DNA of 64,000 nt from Nocardioides cavernae (GTDB lineage Bacteria > Actinomycetota > Actinomycetes > Propionibacteriales > Nocardioidaceae), in the NCBI RefSeq assembly GCF_016907475.1, contig NZ_JAFBCA010000001.1, forward strand, positions 434,001 through 498,000, written 5' to 3'. The notes beneath the pieces were generated by a model. It was not told the origin of the DNA and ran no database searches. It was given only the letters and a program-made list of their open reading frames with translations. Of this stretch, positions 19,832-28,449 are shown piece by piece; position 1 is the stretch's first letter; the number at the start of each line of letters is the position of its first letter. The position numbers and the translations under genes were made by a program.

Positions 19832-19862
19832 GTGCCCTCCTCAGAAAGTGCAGGGCCCGACC

Positions 19863-19894
19863 TTGTCAGACCTGCGCGCATAACTTATACAAGT
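19863..19894 (+). promoter_or_regulatory. Promoter with overlapping dyad, divergent from MerR-DICT
   Basis: TTGTCA (19863-19868) and TATACA (19886-19891) are separated by 17 bp and form a good vegetative-type promoter toward the small gene at 19951. A dyad ACTT-ATAC-AAGT (19883-19894) overlaps the -10. An operator inside the promoter is usual for MerR-type regulators, although their dyad more often lies in the spacer. Confidence 0.55.
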
Positions 19895-19950
19895 ATGTAG
19901 AGGTTTTGTCGCATCTCTCCAGTGGAACCACCGGACGTCAGGAGACTCCC

Positions 19951-20127
19951 ATGGTCAGCGTGATCCTCATCAGCACCGCCGCCCTCCTCGTCGCGATCGT
20001 CGGCTGCGCCGTCATCTGGCGGATGGACGCGCTCCGGGCGGACGAGATCGAGCACACCCCGCCCCCGGAGCCCAAGCAGCCCGGGGGGCCGAACGGCTCC
20101 CTCCCCGCGTCACCGCGATCGTCCTGA
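19951..20127 (+). CDS. Small membrane protein of unknown function
   Basis: A 58-residue protein with one N-terminal transmembrane helix (MVSVILISTAALLVAIVGCAVIW) and a short polar, proline-rich cytoplasmic tail (PPPEPKQPGG). I do not recognise the family. The ATG at 19951 has CAGGAG 9 nt upstream. It is preceded by the promoter at 19863-19891 and followed by a strong hairpin at 20155-20192, so it is a complete monocistronic unit despite its size. Likely under control of the divergent MerR-DICT regulator. Confidence 0.65.
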   Translation: MVSVILISTAALLVAIVGCAVIWRMDALRADEIEHTPPPEPKQPGGPNGSLPASPRSS

Positions 20128-20154
20128 CCCTTCCGCGATCGCGGCTGACGACCC

Positions 20155-20192
20155 CGGGTGGGCCGGTTCCTCTCGGAGGCCCGGTCCACCCG
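20155..20192 (+). terminator. Terminator hairpin
   Basis: A 12-bp stem (CGGGTGGGCCGG at 20155-20166 with CCGGTCCACCCG at 20181-20192; one G-U pair) closes a 14-nt loop. It follows the small membrane gene and precedes the CsbD-like gene. Confidence 0.6.
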
Positions 20193-20279
20193 CACGGGTG
20201 TGGCGTGCACCCACCCCCGTGGCAGGTTGGATGACAGGACCACCTGGTCCGCCCCGACGACACACCAGGAGGAACGACG

Positions 20280-20453
20280 ATGGGTCTGGACGACAAGTTC
20301 GACAACAAGACCGACGAGCTCAAGGGCAAGGCGAAGGAAGCCACCGGCAAGGCGACCGACGACGAGAAGCTCGAGGCCGAGGGCCGGAGCGACCAGGCCG
20401 GCGCCAACGTCAAGCAGGCCGGCGAGAAGATCAAGGACGCCTTCAAGAGCTGA
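20280..20453 (+). CDS. CsbD-like small stress protein
   Basis: A 57-residue, highly charged, soluble protein, shorter than most ORF cut-offs. The sequence MGLDDKFDNKTDELKGKAKEATGK continues with a second Lys/Asp-rich half ending VKQAGEKIKDAFKS. Both halves follow the CsbD pattern (KGKxKExxGKxTxDEKLEAEG). CsbD proteins are general-stress proteins, sigma-B dependent in Bacillus; their molecular role is unknown. GGAGG lies 7 nt upstream of the ATG. The 3' end overlaps the end of the convergent lipoprotein gene by 11 bp. I do not see a clear stress-sigma promoter. Confidence 0.85.
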   Translation: MGLDDKFDNKTDELKGKAKEATGKATDDEKLEAEGRSDQAGANVKQAGEKIKDAFKS

Positions 20454-21633
20454 CGGGCGATCCTGCCCACACGTGCCCTCCGTCGCCCGCATCGGCGACG
20501 ACCAGCACCTCGCCGCCGGCGGCCACCATCAACGTGTGGTCGCCGGCGGTCTGTGGTTCGAGGGGGACCTCGACCCGCTGCCACTCCCGACCGTCGACGG
20601 TGTGCCACAGCTCGTAGTGGTCGCCGGTGCTGACGCTCGCCAGCACCCCGACCGGCGTGGTCGCCAGCGAGGCGACGTACGGCGCCCCACGCCACGAGTC
20701 CGCGATCCGGCCGAACTCCGCCGGGTCCTGCCAGCCGTCGTCGTCGCGCACCCAGGCGGCGTACGCGTCGTCGCTGCGGCCCACGGCCAGCACGCGTCCG
20801 TCGTCGAGCCGTGTCACGCGGTGCGCGTCCTGCGCCCCGGGGGTCGCCGGCATCTCCTCCGGCGTCCACGACAGGCCGTCGGGCGAGGTCCAGGCGAGCG
20901 GGTCCGGGTCGAGGTGGCGGCCCGTTCGGGCGCCCGCACCGACCACGAGCCACTCCTCACCGGTCCAGCCCGCGCCCTGCGCGAGCGACTCCAGGTCGCC
21001 GTCGTCGGTCAGGCCGGGCTCGGCCTCGACCAGGGTGAACTCGCGCGGGTCGTCGGTGACCCACACCCCGGGCCCCGAGAGCCGGTTGCCCGTGATCAGC
21101 CAGCCGGCCGGCCCGCCCGCGATCGGACCGACGTTGGTCGCGCTGACGCCGCCGTACTGCGTGAACACCGTGCGTACGTCAACCAGCGTGTCGCCGTCCA
21201 GCCAGAAGGTCGTCACCCGCGGGTTGCCGTGGGCCCCGCCGGAGCGGGCCCCCACCACGGCGATCCGGTCGCGCGAGCAGGCGATCGAGTTGAGGATCGC
21301 CCGGCGGCCCCAGTAGGTGCCGGCCTCGATCGGCACCGGCTCCCACCGCTCGCGGTCGGGGGAGAACCACAGCGCCGGACGGGTGTCGCGGGTCTCGGTC
21401 GGCCGGTCGAGGAACACCGCCCCGGCGACCCACCACCCCTCGCCGCACTCGACGGCGTCGCGCACGACCGTACGACCGGGCGGGCCCGGGTGCGCGGGCA
21501 GCGGGTGCTCCACCCAGGTCATCTCCAGGCGCTCTGGCGGGGGCGGCTCGTCCTCGCAGGCGACGAGGGGCAGGGCGCCGACCAGCGCCACCACGACGAG
21601 GGCCAGGCTGCGCACGCACCGATCATGGCGCAT
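20443..21633 (-). CDS. Lipoprotein with predicted beta-propeller (SPDG-W repeats)
   Basis: A 396-residue secreted lipoprotein. The signal sequence MRHDRCVRSLALVVVALVGA ends in the lipobox LVAC, so Cys27 would be lipidated. The mature part carries recurring blade-like motifs, LWFSPDRERWEPVP, AWTSPDGLSWTPEEMP and LWHTVDGREWQRVEVP, like the BNR/Asp-box repeats of sialidase-like propellers. No catalytic sialidase residues are apparent, so a binding or surface role is more likely than an enzyme. I chose ATG 21633 because it gives a proper signal peptide. The gene is divergent from recC, with 77 bp between starts. Confidence 0.78.
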   Translation of the reverse strand: MRHDRCVRSLALVVVALVGALPLVACEDEPPPPERLEMTWVEHPLPAHPGPPGRTVVRDAVECGEGWWVAGAVFLDRPTETRDTRPALWFSPDRERWEPVPIEAGTYWGRRAILNSIACSRDRIAVVGARSGGAHGNPRVTTFWLDGDTLVDVRTVFTQYGGVSATNVGPIAGGPAGWLITGNRLSGPGVWVTDDPREFTLVEAEPGLTDDGDLESLAQGAGWTGEEWLVVGAGARTGRHLDPDPLAWTSPDGLSWTPEEMPATPGAQDAHRVTRLDDGRVLAVGRSDDAYAAWVRDDDGWQDPAEFGRIADSWRGAPYVASLATTPVGVLASVSTGDHYELWHTVDGREWQRVEVPLEPQTAGDHTLMVAAGGEVLVVADAGDGGHVWAGSPVSS

Positions 21634-21710
21634 CGCCCGCTGACCGGTTCCCGTCCACAGCCGGCCGCGCCGCCCGCGCGGGTGTCGGTCGCCGCTCATA
21701 GGGTGGCGCC

Positions 21711-24700
21711 GTGACCCTGCACCTCCACGCCGCCGAGCGCACCGACGCGCTCGCCGACGGCCTCGCGGACCTGCTGGTCACCCCGCTCCCCGACCCGTTC
21801 GCGCGTGAGGTCGTCGTCGTGCCCGCGCGCGGCGTGGAGCGGTGGCTCACCCAGCGGCTCTCGCACCGACTGGGCGTGGGCGCCCGAGGCGGTGACGGCG
21901 TGTGCGCCGGCGTCGACTTCGGGACGCCCCACTCGCTGGTGTCGATGCTGCTCGACCGCGACGCCGAGGACCCCTGGAGCCCCGACCGGCTGGCGTGGCC
22001 GCTGCTCGAGGTGGTCGACGAGGCGATGGGCGTGCCGGGCTTCGAGGACCTCACCACCCACCTCGGCGGCGGTGACCCGGCCGACGAGCGGTCCGCCCGT
22101 CGCTACGCCGTGGCACGGCGGCTGGCGGGGCTCTTCTCGTCCTACGCCGTCCAGCGGCCGCAGCTCGTCCGCGACTGGCGGGCGGGCGACGACACCGACG
22201 GGGGAGGCGGCACGCTCGACCCCGACCTGCGGTGGCAGGCCGAGCTGTGGCGACGGCTCGTCGTCCGCGTCGAGGCGCCCGCACCCGACCTGCGCCACGC
22301 GGACACCGTCGCCCGGCTGCGCGACGGTGGCGACGGCCTCGACCTGCCCGCCCGGCTCTCCCTGTTCGGCCACACCCGCCTGCCCGTGACCGAGGTCGAG
22401 CTGCTGCGTGCGCTCGGTGAGCACCGTGACGTCCACCTGTGGCTGCCGCAGCCGTCCCCCGCGCTGTGGGAGGCGCTGGCGCCGACGGCCGCCGTGGGGC
22501 CGGTGGCGCGCGCCGACGACCGGTCCGCCGACGTGGTCGGACACCCCCTGCTCGCCTCCCTCGGTCGCGACTCCCGCGAGCTGCGCCGCACGCTCGGCGA
22601 CCTGGCTGCCGAGCAGCACCCCGCGGGTCACGCCGACCCGGCCACCCTGCTCGGCTGGCTGCAGGCCGACCTCCGCGCCAACCGGGTGCCCGACCCTGCC
22701 GAGGCCACCACCCGCGTGCGCGCGGGCGCCGACCTGTCGGTGCAGGTCCACGCCTGCCACGGGACCGCACGACAGGTCGACGTGCTCCGCGAGGTGCTGG
22801 TCGGGCTCCTCGAGGACGACCCGACGCTGGAGCCGCGCGACATCCTCGTGATGTGCCCCGACATCGAGACCTACGCGCCGCTCATCTCGGCCGGCTTCGG
22901 CCTCGCCGACGTGGCCCGTGAGGACGTCGGGCACCCGGCCCACCGGCTCCGCGTCCGCCTCGCCGACCGGTCGCCCGGTGCCACCAACCCGCTCCTCGGC
23001 GTCGCGGCCGACCTCGTGGAGCTGGCGGCCGGCCGGATGACCGCCACCTCCGTCCTCGACCTCGCGGCGACCGAGCCGGTGCGCGCCCGCTTCGGCTTCA
23101 CCGACGACCACCTCGAGCGGATGGCGCGGTGGGTCGACCAGGCGGCCATCCGCTGGGGCTACGACCGCGACCACCGGGCGGCGTTCGGCCTCGACCTCGA
23201 TGCCAACACCTGGCTCTCGGGCCTGCAGCGCGTCCTCCTCGGTGCGGCGATGTCCGGCGAGGGACACCGGTTCGTGGGCAGCACGCTCCCGCTCGACGAC
23301 GTCGGCGACGGCCACCTCGACCTCGTCGGCAGCTTCGCGGAGATGGTCGACCGCCTCCACACCTTCGTGCGCGCGGCCGCGTCCGCCACCTCCGTCGCCG
23401 ACTGGACGACCGCCCTCGGCCGCGCGGTGCACGGGCTCACCCTCAGCGGGTCCGACGACGCGTGGCGCGTGGCGCAGTTCGACCGCGAGCTGGCCCGCAT
23501 CTCGGCCGGCGTCGGCGACCACGAGACCCGCCTGCGCCACGCCGACGTACGCGCCCTGCTGCGCCACCGGCTGCGCGGGCGGCCGACGCGGAGCAACTTC
23601 CGCACCGGCACCCTCACCGTGTGCACGATGGTGCCGATGCGCTCGGTCCCCCACCGCGTGGTGTGCCTCGTCGGGCTCGACGACGGCGTGTTCCCCCGCC
23701 TCGAGGCCGTCGACGGCGACGACGTCCTGGCCCGGCGGCCGATGACCGGCGAGCGCGACGTCCGCTCCGAGGACCGGCAGCTGCTCCTCGACGCGATCGG
23801 TGCGGCGACCGAGACGCTGGTCGTGACCTACGCCGGCCGCGGCGAGCACACCAACGACGACAAGCCGCCCGCGGTCCCGCTCGGCGAGCTCCTCGACGCG
23901 CTCGACCGCACGAGCAGCGCGCCCGTGCGCGACGACGTGCTGGTGCACCACCCGCTCCAGCCCTTCGACGAGGCCAACCTGACCGCCGGCGCGCTGGTGG
24001 GCGCGCTCGACCGCCCGTTCTCCTTCGATCGCACCGCGCTCGCCGGCGCCCTGGCCGCGCGGGCCCCGCAGCCGGCGCCGCGCTCGCTCGTGCCCAGGCC
24101 CCTGCCGCCACCCGAGCCCGTCCAGGAGGTGACGCTCGCCGACCTCCACGACTTCTTCGCCCACCCCGTACGCAGCTTCCTGCGCCAGCAGCTGCGCGTC
24201 ACCACGCCCTACGACGTCGACGAGACCAAGGACGCCATCCCGATCACCCTCGACGGCCTGGAGAAGTGGGACGTCGGCGACCGGCTGGTGCGCGACGTGC
24301 TCAGCGGCGGCGACCCGCAGTCCGCGATGACTGCCGAGCAGCTGCGCGGGCTGCTGCCCCCGCTCGACCTGGGCTCGGCGATGCTCACGAGCATCGTCAC
24401 CAACGTGAAGCCCCTCGTCGAGGCCGCGGTCCCCCTGCGCACCGGGCCCGCGCGCACCCTCGACGTCGACATCGACCTCGGTGACCGCCGGCTGACCGGC
24501 ACCGTCGGCAACGTCTTCGGCAACAACCTCGTCTCGGTGAGCTACTCCAGCCTGGGGGCCAAGCACCGGCTGGCCGCGTGGCTCGACGCGCTCGCACTCG
24601 CCGCTGGCCACCCCGACGAGAACTGGACCGCCCACACCATCGGGCGCTGGGGCCGGTCCGGCCGGCGCGCGCTCCTGTCGCCGATGCCCGACGTCGACGC

Positions 24701-25070
24701 CCGCACCCACCTGCGCGACCTGGTCGCCATCATGGAGCGCGGCCACCGCGAGCCGCTGCCCCTGCCGATCAAGACCAGCCTGGCCTACGCGGAGGAGTTC
24801 AAGATCGGCGCGCAGGGACAGGCCGACCCCGACGTCAAGGCCAGCGCCGAGTGGGTGACCCCGCGGTTCAACGAGACCGGGTTCCCCAAGGAGGACGGCG
24901 ACCAGTGGCACGTCCGCGCCTGGGGGGAGCAGGCCCCCTACGACCTCCTCGCCGCGCCGCTGCTGGCCGACGACGAAGTGGGCGACGCTCCGGCGCCGCA
25001 CCGCCTGGGCCACTACGCGCTGCGCGTCTGGTCGCCGCTGCTCGCGACCGAGCTGGTGCGGGGGATCTGA
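21711..25070 (+). CDS. recC: Exodeoxyribonuclease V subunit gamma (RecC)
   Basis: A 1119-residue subunit of the RecBCD helicase-nuclease that processes double-strand breaks for recombination. The N-terminus is typical (LHLHAAERTDALADGLADLL, then REVVVVPARGVERWLTQRLSHRLG). Later conserved blocks are HACHGTARQVDVLREVLVGLL, DILVMCPDIETYAPLI, MVPMRSVPHRVVCLVGLDDGVFPR and, near the C-terminus, a degenerate nuclease fold. RecC has no working P-loop and reads Chi-like sites in E. coli. The start is GTG 21711, 6 nt after TAGGGT (21699-21704), with no Shine-Dalgarno, so it is likely leaderless. It is the first gene of recC-recB-recD. Confidence 0.95.
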   Translation: MTLHLHAAERTDALADGLADLLVTPLPDPFAREVVVVPARGVERWLTQRLSHRLGVGARGGDGVCAGVDFGTPHSLVSMLLDRDAEDPWSPDRLAWPLLEVVDEAMGVPGFEDLTTHLGGGDPADERSARRYAVARRLAGLFSSYAVQRPQLVRDWRAGDDTDGGGGTLDPDLRWQAELWRRLVVRVEAPAPDLRHADTVARLRDGGDGLDLPARLSLFGHTRLPVTEVELLRALGEHRDVHLWLPQPSPALWEALAPTAAVGPVARADDRSADVVGHPLLASLGRDSRELRRTLGDLAAEQHPAGHADPATLLGWLQADLRANRVPDPAEATTRVRAGADLSVQVHACHGTARQVDVLREVLVGLLEDDPTLEPRDILVMCPDIETYAPLISAGFGLADVAREDVGHPAHRLRVRLADRSPGATNPLLGVAADLVELAAGRMTATSVLDLAATEPVRARFGFTDDHLERMARWVDQAAIRWGYDRDHRAAFGLDLDANTWLSGLQRVLLGAAMSGEGHRFVGSTLPLDDVGDGHLDLVGSFAEMVDRLHTFVRAAASATSVADWTTALGRAVHGLTLSGSDDAWRVAQFDRELARISAGVGDHETRLRHADVRALLRHRLRGRPTRSNFRTGTLTVCTMVPMRSVPHRVVCLVGLDDGVFPRLEAVDGDDVLARRPMTGERDVRSEDRQLLLDAIGAATETLVVTYAGRGEHTNDDKPPAVPLGELLDALDRTSSAPVRDDVLVHHPLQPFDEANLTAGALVGALDRPFSFDRTALAGALAARAPQPAPRSLVPRPLPPPEPVQEVTLADLHDFFAHPVRSFLRQQLRVTTPYDVDETKDAIPITLDGLEKWDVGDRLVRDVLSGGDPQSAMTAEQLRGLLPPLDLGSAMLTSIVTNVKPLVEAAVPLRTGPARTLDVDIDLGDRRLTGTVGNVFGNNLVSVSYSSLGAKHRLAAWLDALALAAGHPDENWTAHTIGRWGRSGRRALLSPMPDVDARTHLRDLVAIMERGHREPLPLPIKTSLAYAEEFKIGAQGQADPDVKASAEWVTPRFNETGFPKEDGDQWHVRAWGEQAPYDLLAAPLLADDEVGDAPAPHRLGHYALRVWSPLLATELVRGI

Positions 25071-25071
25071 C

Positions 25072-28000
25072 GTGACCGAGCTGCCCAGCCACCTCCCCGT
25101 CGACCTGCCCGTCATGGACACCTTCGACATCTGCGGTCCGCTGCCCACCGGGACGACGTTGCTCGAGGCGAGCGCCGGCACCGGCAAGACCTGGACGATC
25201 GCCGCGTTGGTGACGCGCTACCTCGTCGAGGGCGTCGCCACCCTGGAGGAGATGCTCGTCGTCACCTTCACGCGCGCGGCCAGCCAGGAGCTGCGTGACC
25301 GCGTACGCCGCCAGCTCGACGACGCCGCGGCCGTGCTGGCCGACCCCGCGACCGCCGACCCCGCCAACCGCCTGCACGACTGGCTGCTCGACGCAGACGA
25401 CGAGGAGCGGGCCGTCCGGCTCGCACGGCTCACCGACGCGCTGACGTCGTTCGACGCCGCCACGATCGCGACCATCCACCAGTTCTGCCAGCTCGTCCTG
25501 CGCAGCCTCGGCGTCGCCGGGGACACCGACACCGGCGCCGTCCTGGTGGAGGACCTCGAGCAGCTGACCACCGAGGTCACCGACGACCGCTACCTCGGCC
25601 TCTTCGCCCGCGAGCAGCAGGCCGCGTGGAGCCGCGAGGACGCCCTCGGCATCGCCCGCGCGGTCGTCGGCGATCCGCGTGCGCGGGTGGCCCCGCAGGA
25701 GGCGCTCGCCGAGGACCCCGACGGCCAGGCCGCCGCACGGGTGCGCTTCGCGTGCGGCGTGCTGGACGAGATCGACCGGCGCAAGCGGCGGCTCGGCGTC
25801 CTCTCCTACGACGACCTCCTCGGCCAGCTCGCCGACGCGCTCGCCGACGACGACGCCCCGGCCCGCGCCCGGATGCGCCAGCGGTGGAAGGTCGCGCTGA
25901 TCGACGAGTTCCAGGACACCGACCCCGTGCAGTGGCAGGTCTTCGAGCGCGCCTTCCACGGCGTCGCCACGCTGGTCCTGATCGGTGACCCCAAGCAGGC
26001 GATCTACGCCTTCCGCGGCGGCGACATCGTCACCTACCTCGACGCGGCGGAGCAGGCCACGACCCGGCAGACGCTCGGCGTCAACTGGCGCGCCGACCAG
26101 CCGCTCCTCGACTCCCTGCAGGTGCTCGTCGAGGGTGCCGCCCTCGGCGACCAGCGCATCGCCGTCCACCCGGTGAGCGCCCACCACGCTGCGTCCCGGC
26201 TCGAGGGAGCCGGTCCTCCGTTCCGGTTGCGGGTGGTGCGCCACGAGGAGCTCGGCCGCCGACGGCCACGCATCGGCGACTGGCGCCAGCACGTCCTCAC
26301 CGACCTCGCCGCCGACGTCAAGCGCCTGCTGACGAGCGGCGCGACCGTCGGGGCGGGCGACGACGCGCGACCGGTCGAGCCCAAGGACGTCGCGGTGCTC
26401 GCCGCCCGCAGGGCCGACCTGCTCGCCGCGCAGGACGCCCTGGCCGCGGTCGGCGTACCTGCCGTGCTCAACGCCGGCGGGTCGGTCTTCAAGACTGCTG
26501 CGGCCACCCAGTGGCTGACGCTCCTGGAGGCGCTCGAGCAGCCCCACCGCGCCGACCGGGTGCGCGCGGCCGCGCTGACCGACTTCTTCGGACGCACCGC
26601 GGAGGACCTCCAGGCCGAGCCCGACCCGACCGACGGGCTGAGCGAGCACGTACGCCGCCTCGCCGACGTCTTCGCGGCCCGCGGGGTCGCGGCCGTGCTG
26701 GAGAGCGCCGTGCTCGACGGGCTGATCGCCCGGGTGCTGGGGCGGGTCGGTGGCGAGCGCACGCTCACCGACCTCCGCCACGTCGGCGAGGCCCTGCACA
26801 AGGTCGCCGTCAGCGAGCGCTTCGGAGTGGTCGGGCTGCTCGGCTGGCTGCGGACGCAGGTGGCCGACGACAAGATCGAGGTCGCCTCCGAGCGGACCCG
26901 CCGGCTCGACTCCGACGCGGCCGCGGTCCAGCTGGTGACGATCCACGGCAGCAAGGGTCTGGAGTACCCCGTCGTCTACCTCCCGACCCTGTGGGACCGG
27001 TGGGTGCGCGACGAGGACGTCCCCCTCTTCCACGACACCGACGGCGAGCGCTGCCGCGACGTGGGAGGACCGAGCCGGTGGCGCGACGCCGCCGTCGCCG
27101 CGAGCCGCCACGAGGACGCCGGAGAGTCGCTCCGACTGCTCTACGTCGCCCTCACCCGGGCGCAGTCGCAGGTCGTCGCGTGGTACTGCCCGACCGCCAA
27201 CAACACCGCGTCCGCGCCGCTCCACCGCATGCTGTTCGGGCGTGCCCCGGGACATGCCCGCGTCCACGACGAGCAGCCGGTCGTCGGTGACGAGGAGCTC
27301 GTCGACATCCTGGGCCGCTGGAAGTCGGCCGGCGGGCCGCAGCCCGAGGTGGCGGCGCTCGTGCCGGTCGACACGACACCCATCCAGCGCGACCTGCCGC
27401 CCCTGGCGGTGCGGACCTTCGACCGCGACGTCGACACCGACTGGCGTCGCACCTCCTACTCCGCCCTGTCCGCCGCCGGCGCGCCCCATGCCGGCGCGCC
27501 CGACCGGGTGCTGTCCGAGCCCGACGACGCACCCGACCTCGACGACGCCGACCTCGAGCCGCTCGACGACGCGACCGCGCCCGAGCCCGACCTCGAACTG
27601 GCGGCGGTGCCGTCGCCGATGGCCGACCTGCCCGTGGGCGCCGAGTTCGGCTCCCTCGTCCACGAGGTCCTCGAGCACACCGACCCGGCTGCGCCCGACC
27701 TCCGCGCCGAGCTGCTCGCGCAGGTCGAGGAGCACCGCGCCTGGTGGGCGGTCGAGGTCGACGCCGAGGAGCTGGCCGACGCCCTCGTGGCGGTCTGCGA
27801 CTCCCCGCTGGGTCCGCTGGCGGGCGGCCTGACCCTGCGCGAGATCCTCCTCCCCGACCGGCTGCGCGAGCTCGACTTCGAGGTGCCCCTGGCCGGTGGC
27901 GACCTGGCGGCGGCGCGCGACGCGGCGTCGGTCGTGCTGGGCGACCTCGCCCCCCTGCTCCGCGAGCACCTGCCCGACGGCGACCCGCTCCTGGCGTTCG

Positions 28001-28449
28001 CCGTCACCCTCGAGGGCGACCCCGACCTCGCCGGCCAGCGGCTGCTCGGCTACCTCACCGGGTCGATCGACGTCGTGGTCCGGGTGCCGGTCGAGGGTCG
28101 CACCCGCTACCTGACCATCGACTACAAGACCAACTGGCTCGGCGACCGCGCCGCGCCGGCGACGGCGTGGGACTACCGACCGGCCGTCCTCGACGAGGCG
28201 ATGGGCCACTCCGACTACCCGCTCCAGGCGCTGCTCTACACGGTCGTGCTCCACCGCTACCTGCGTTGGCGGCTGCCGGGCTACGACCCTCACCTGCACC
28301 TCGGCGGCGTGCTCTACCTCTACCTGCGCGGCATGTGCGGGCCCGCGACGCCAATGGTCGACGGCCGGCCGTGCGGGGTGTTCTCGTGGGAGCCGCCGGT
28401 CGCGCTGGTGACGGCCCTCTCCGACCTGCTGGACGGAGTCGCCCAGTGA
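25072..28449 (+). CDS. recB: Exodeoxyribonuclease V subunit beta (RecB)
   Basis: A 1125-residue UvrD-family 3'-5' helicase with a C-terminal nuclease. The Walker A motif is EASAGTGKTWTIA near residues 28-40; helicase motif II is ALIDEFQDTDPVQW; motif III is LIGDPKQAIYAFRGGD; motif V/VI regions are TIHGSKGLEYPVVYLP and RLLYVALTRAQSQV. The nuclease domain starts at GAEFGSLVHEVLEHTD and contains the catalytic LTIDYKTNWL motif. GTG 25072 follows the recC stop by one nucleotide, and the recD start overlaps the recB stop, so the three subunits are translated in a coupled set. Confidence 0.96.
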   Translation: MTELPSHLPVDLPVMDTFDICGPLPTGTTLLEASAGTGKTWTIAALVTRYLVEGVATLEEMLVVTFTRAASQELRDRVRRQLDDAAAVLADPATADPANRLHDWLLDADDEERAVRLARLTDALTSFDAATIATIHQFCQLVLRSLGVAGDTDTGAVLVEDLEQLTTEVTDDRYLGLFAREQQAAWSREDALGIARAVVGDPRARVAPQEALAEDPDGQAAARVRFACGVLDEIDRRKRRLGVLSYDDLLGQLADALADDDAPARARMRQRWKVALIDEFQDTDPVQWQVFERAFHGVATLVLIGDPKQAIYAFRGGDIVTYLDAAEQATTRQTLGVNWRADQPLLDSLQVLVEGAALGDQRIAVHPVSAHHAASRLEGAGPPFRLRVVRHEELGRRRPRIGDWRQHVLTDLAADVKRLLTSGATVGAGDDARPVEPKDVAVLAARRADLLAAQDALAAVGVPAVLNAGGSVFKTAAATQWLTLLEALEQPHRADRVRAAALTDFFGRTAEDLQAEPDPTDGLSEHVRRLADVFAARGVAAVLESAVLDGLIARVLGRVGGERTLTDLRHVGEALHKVAVSERFGVVGLLGWLRTQVADDKIEVASERTRRLDSDAAAVQLVTIHGSKGLEYPVVYLPTLWDRWVRDEDVPLFHDTDGERCRDVGGPSRWRDAAVAASRHEDAGESLRLLYVALTRAQSQVVAWYCPTANNTASAPLHRMLFGRAPGHARVHDEQPVVGDEELVDILGRWKSAGGPQPEVAALVPVDTTPIQRDLPPLAVRTFDRDVDTDWRRTSYSALSAAGAPHAGAPDRVLSEPDDAPDLDDADLEPLDDATAPEPDLELAAVPSPMADLPVGAEFGSLVHEVLEHTDPAAPDLRAELLAQVEEHRAWWAVEVDAEELADALVAVCDSPLGPLAGGLTLREILLPDRLRELDFEVPLAGGDLAAARDAASVVLGDLAPLLREHLPDGDPLLAFAVTLEGDPDLAGQRLLGYLTGSIDVVVRVPVEGRTRYLTIDYKTNWLGDRAAPATAWDYRPAVLDEAMGHSDYPLQALLYTVVLHRYLRWRLPGYDPHLHLGGVLYLYLRGMCGPATPMVDGRPCGVFSWEPPVALVTALSDLLDGVAQ

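Noticed and set aside
20133..20144. A 12-bp palindrome CCGCGATCGCGG as an operator
   Set aside because: Short GC palindromes are expected by chance in this composition; it lies after the stop of a small gene and beside a better hairpin.
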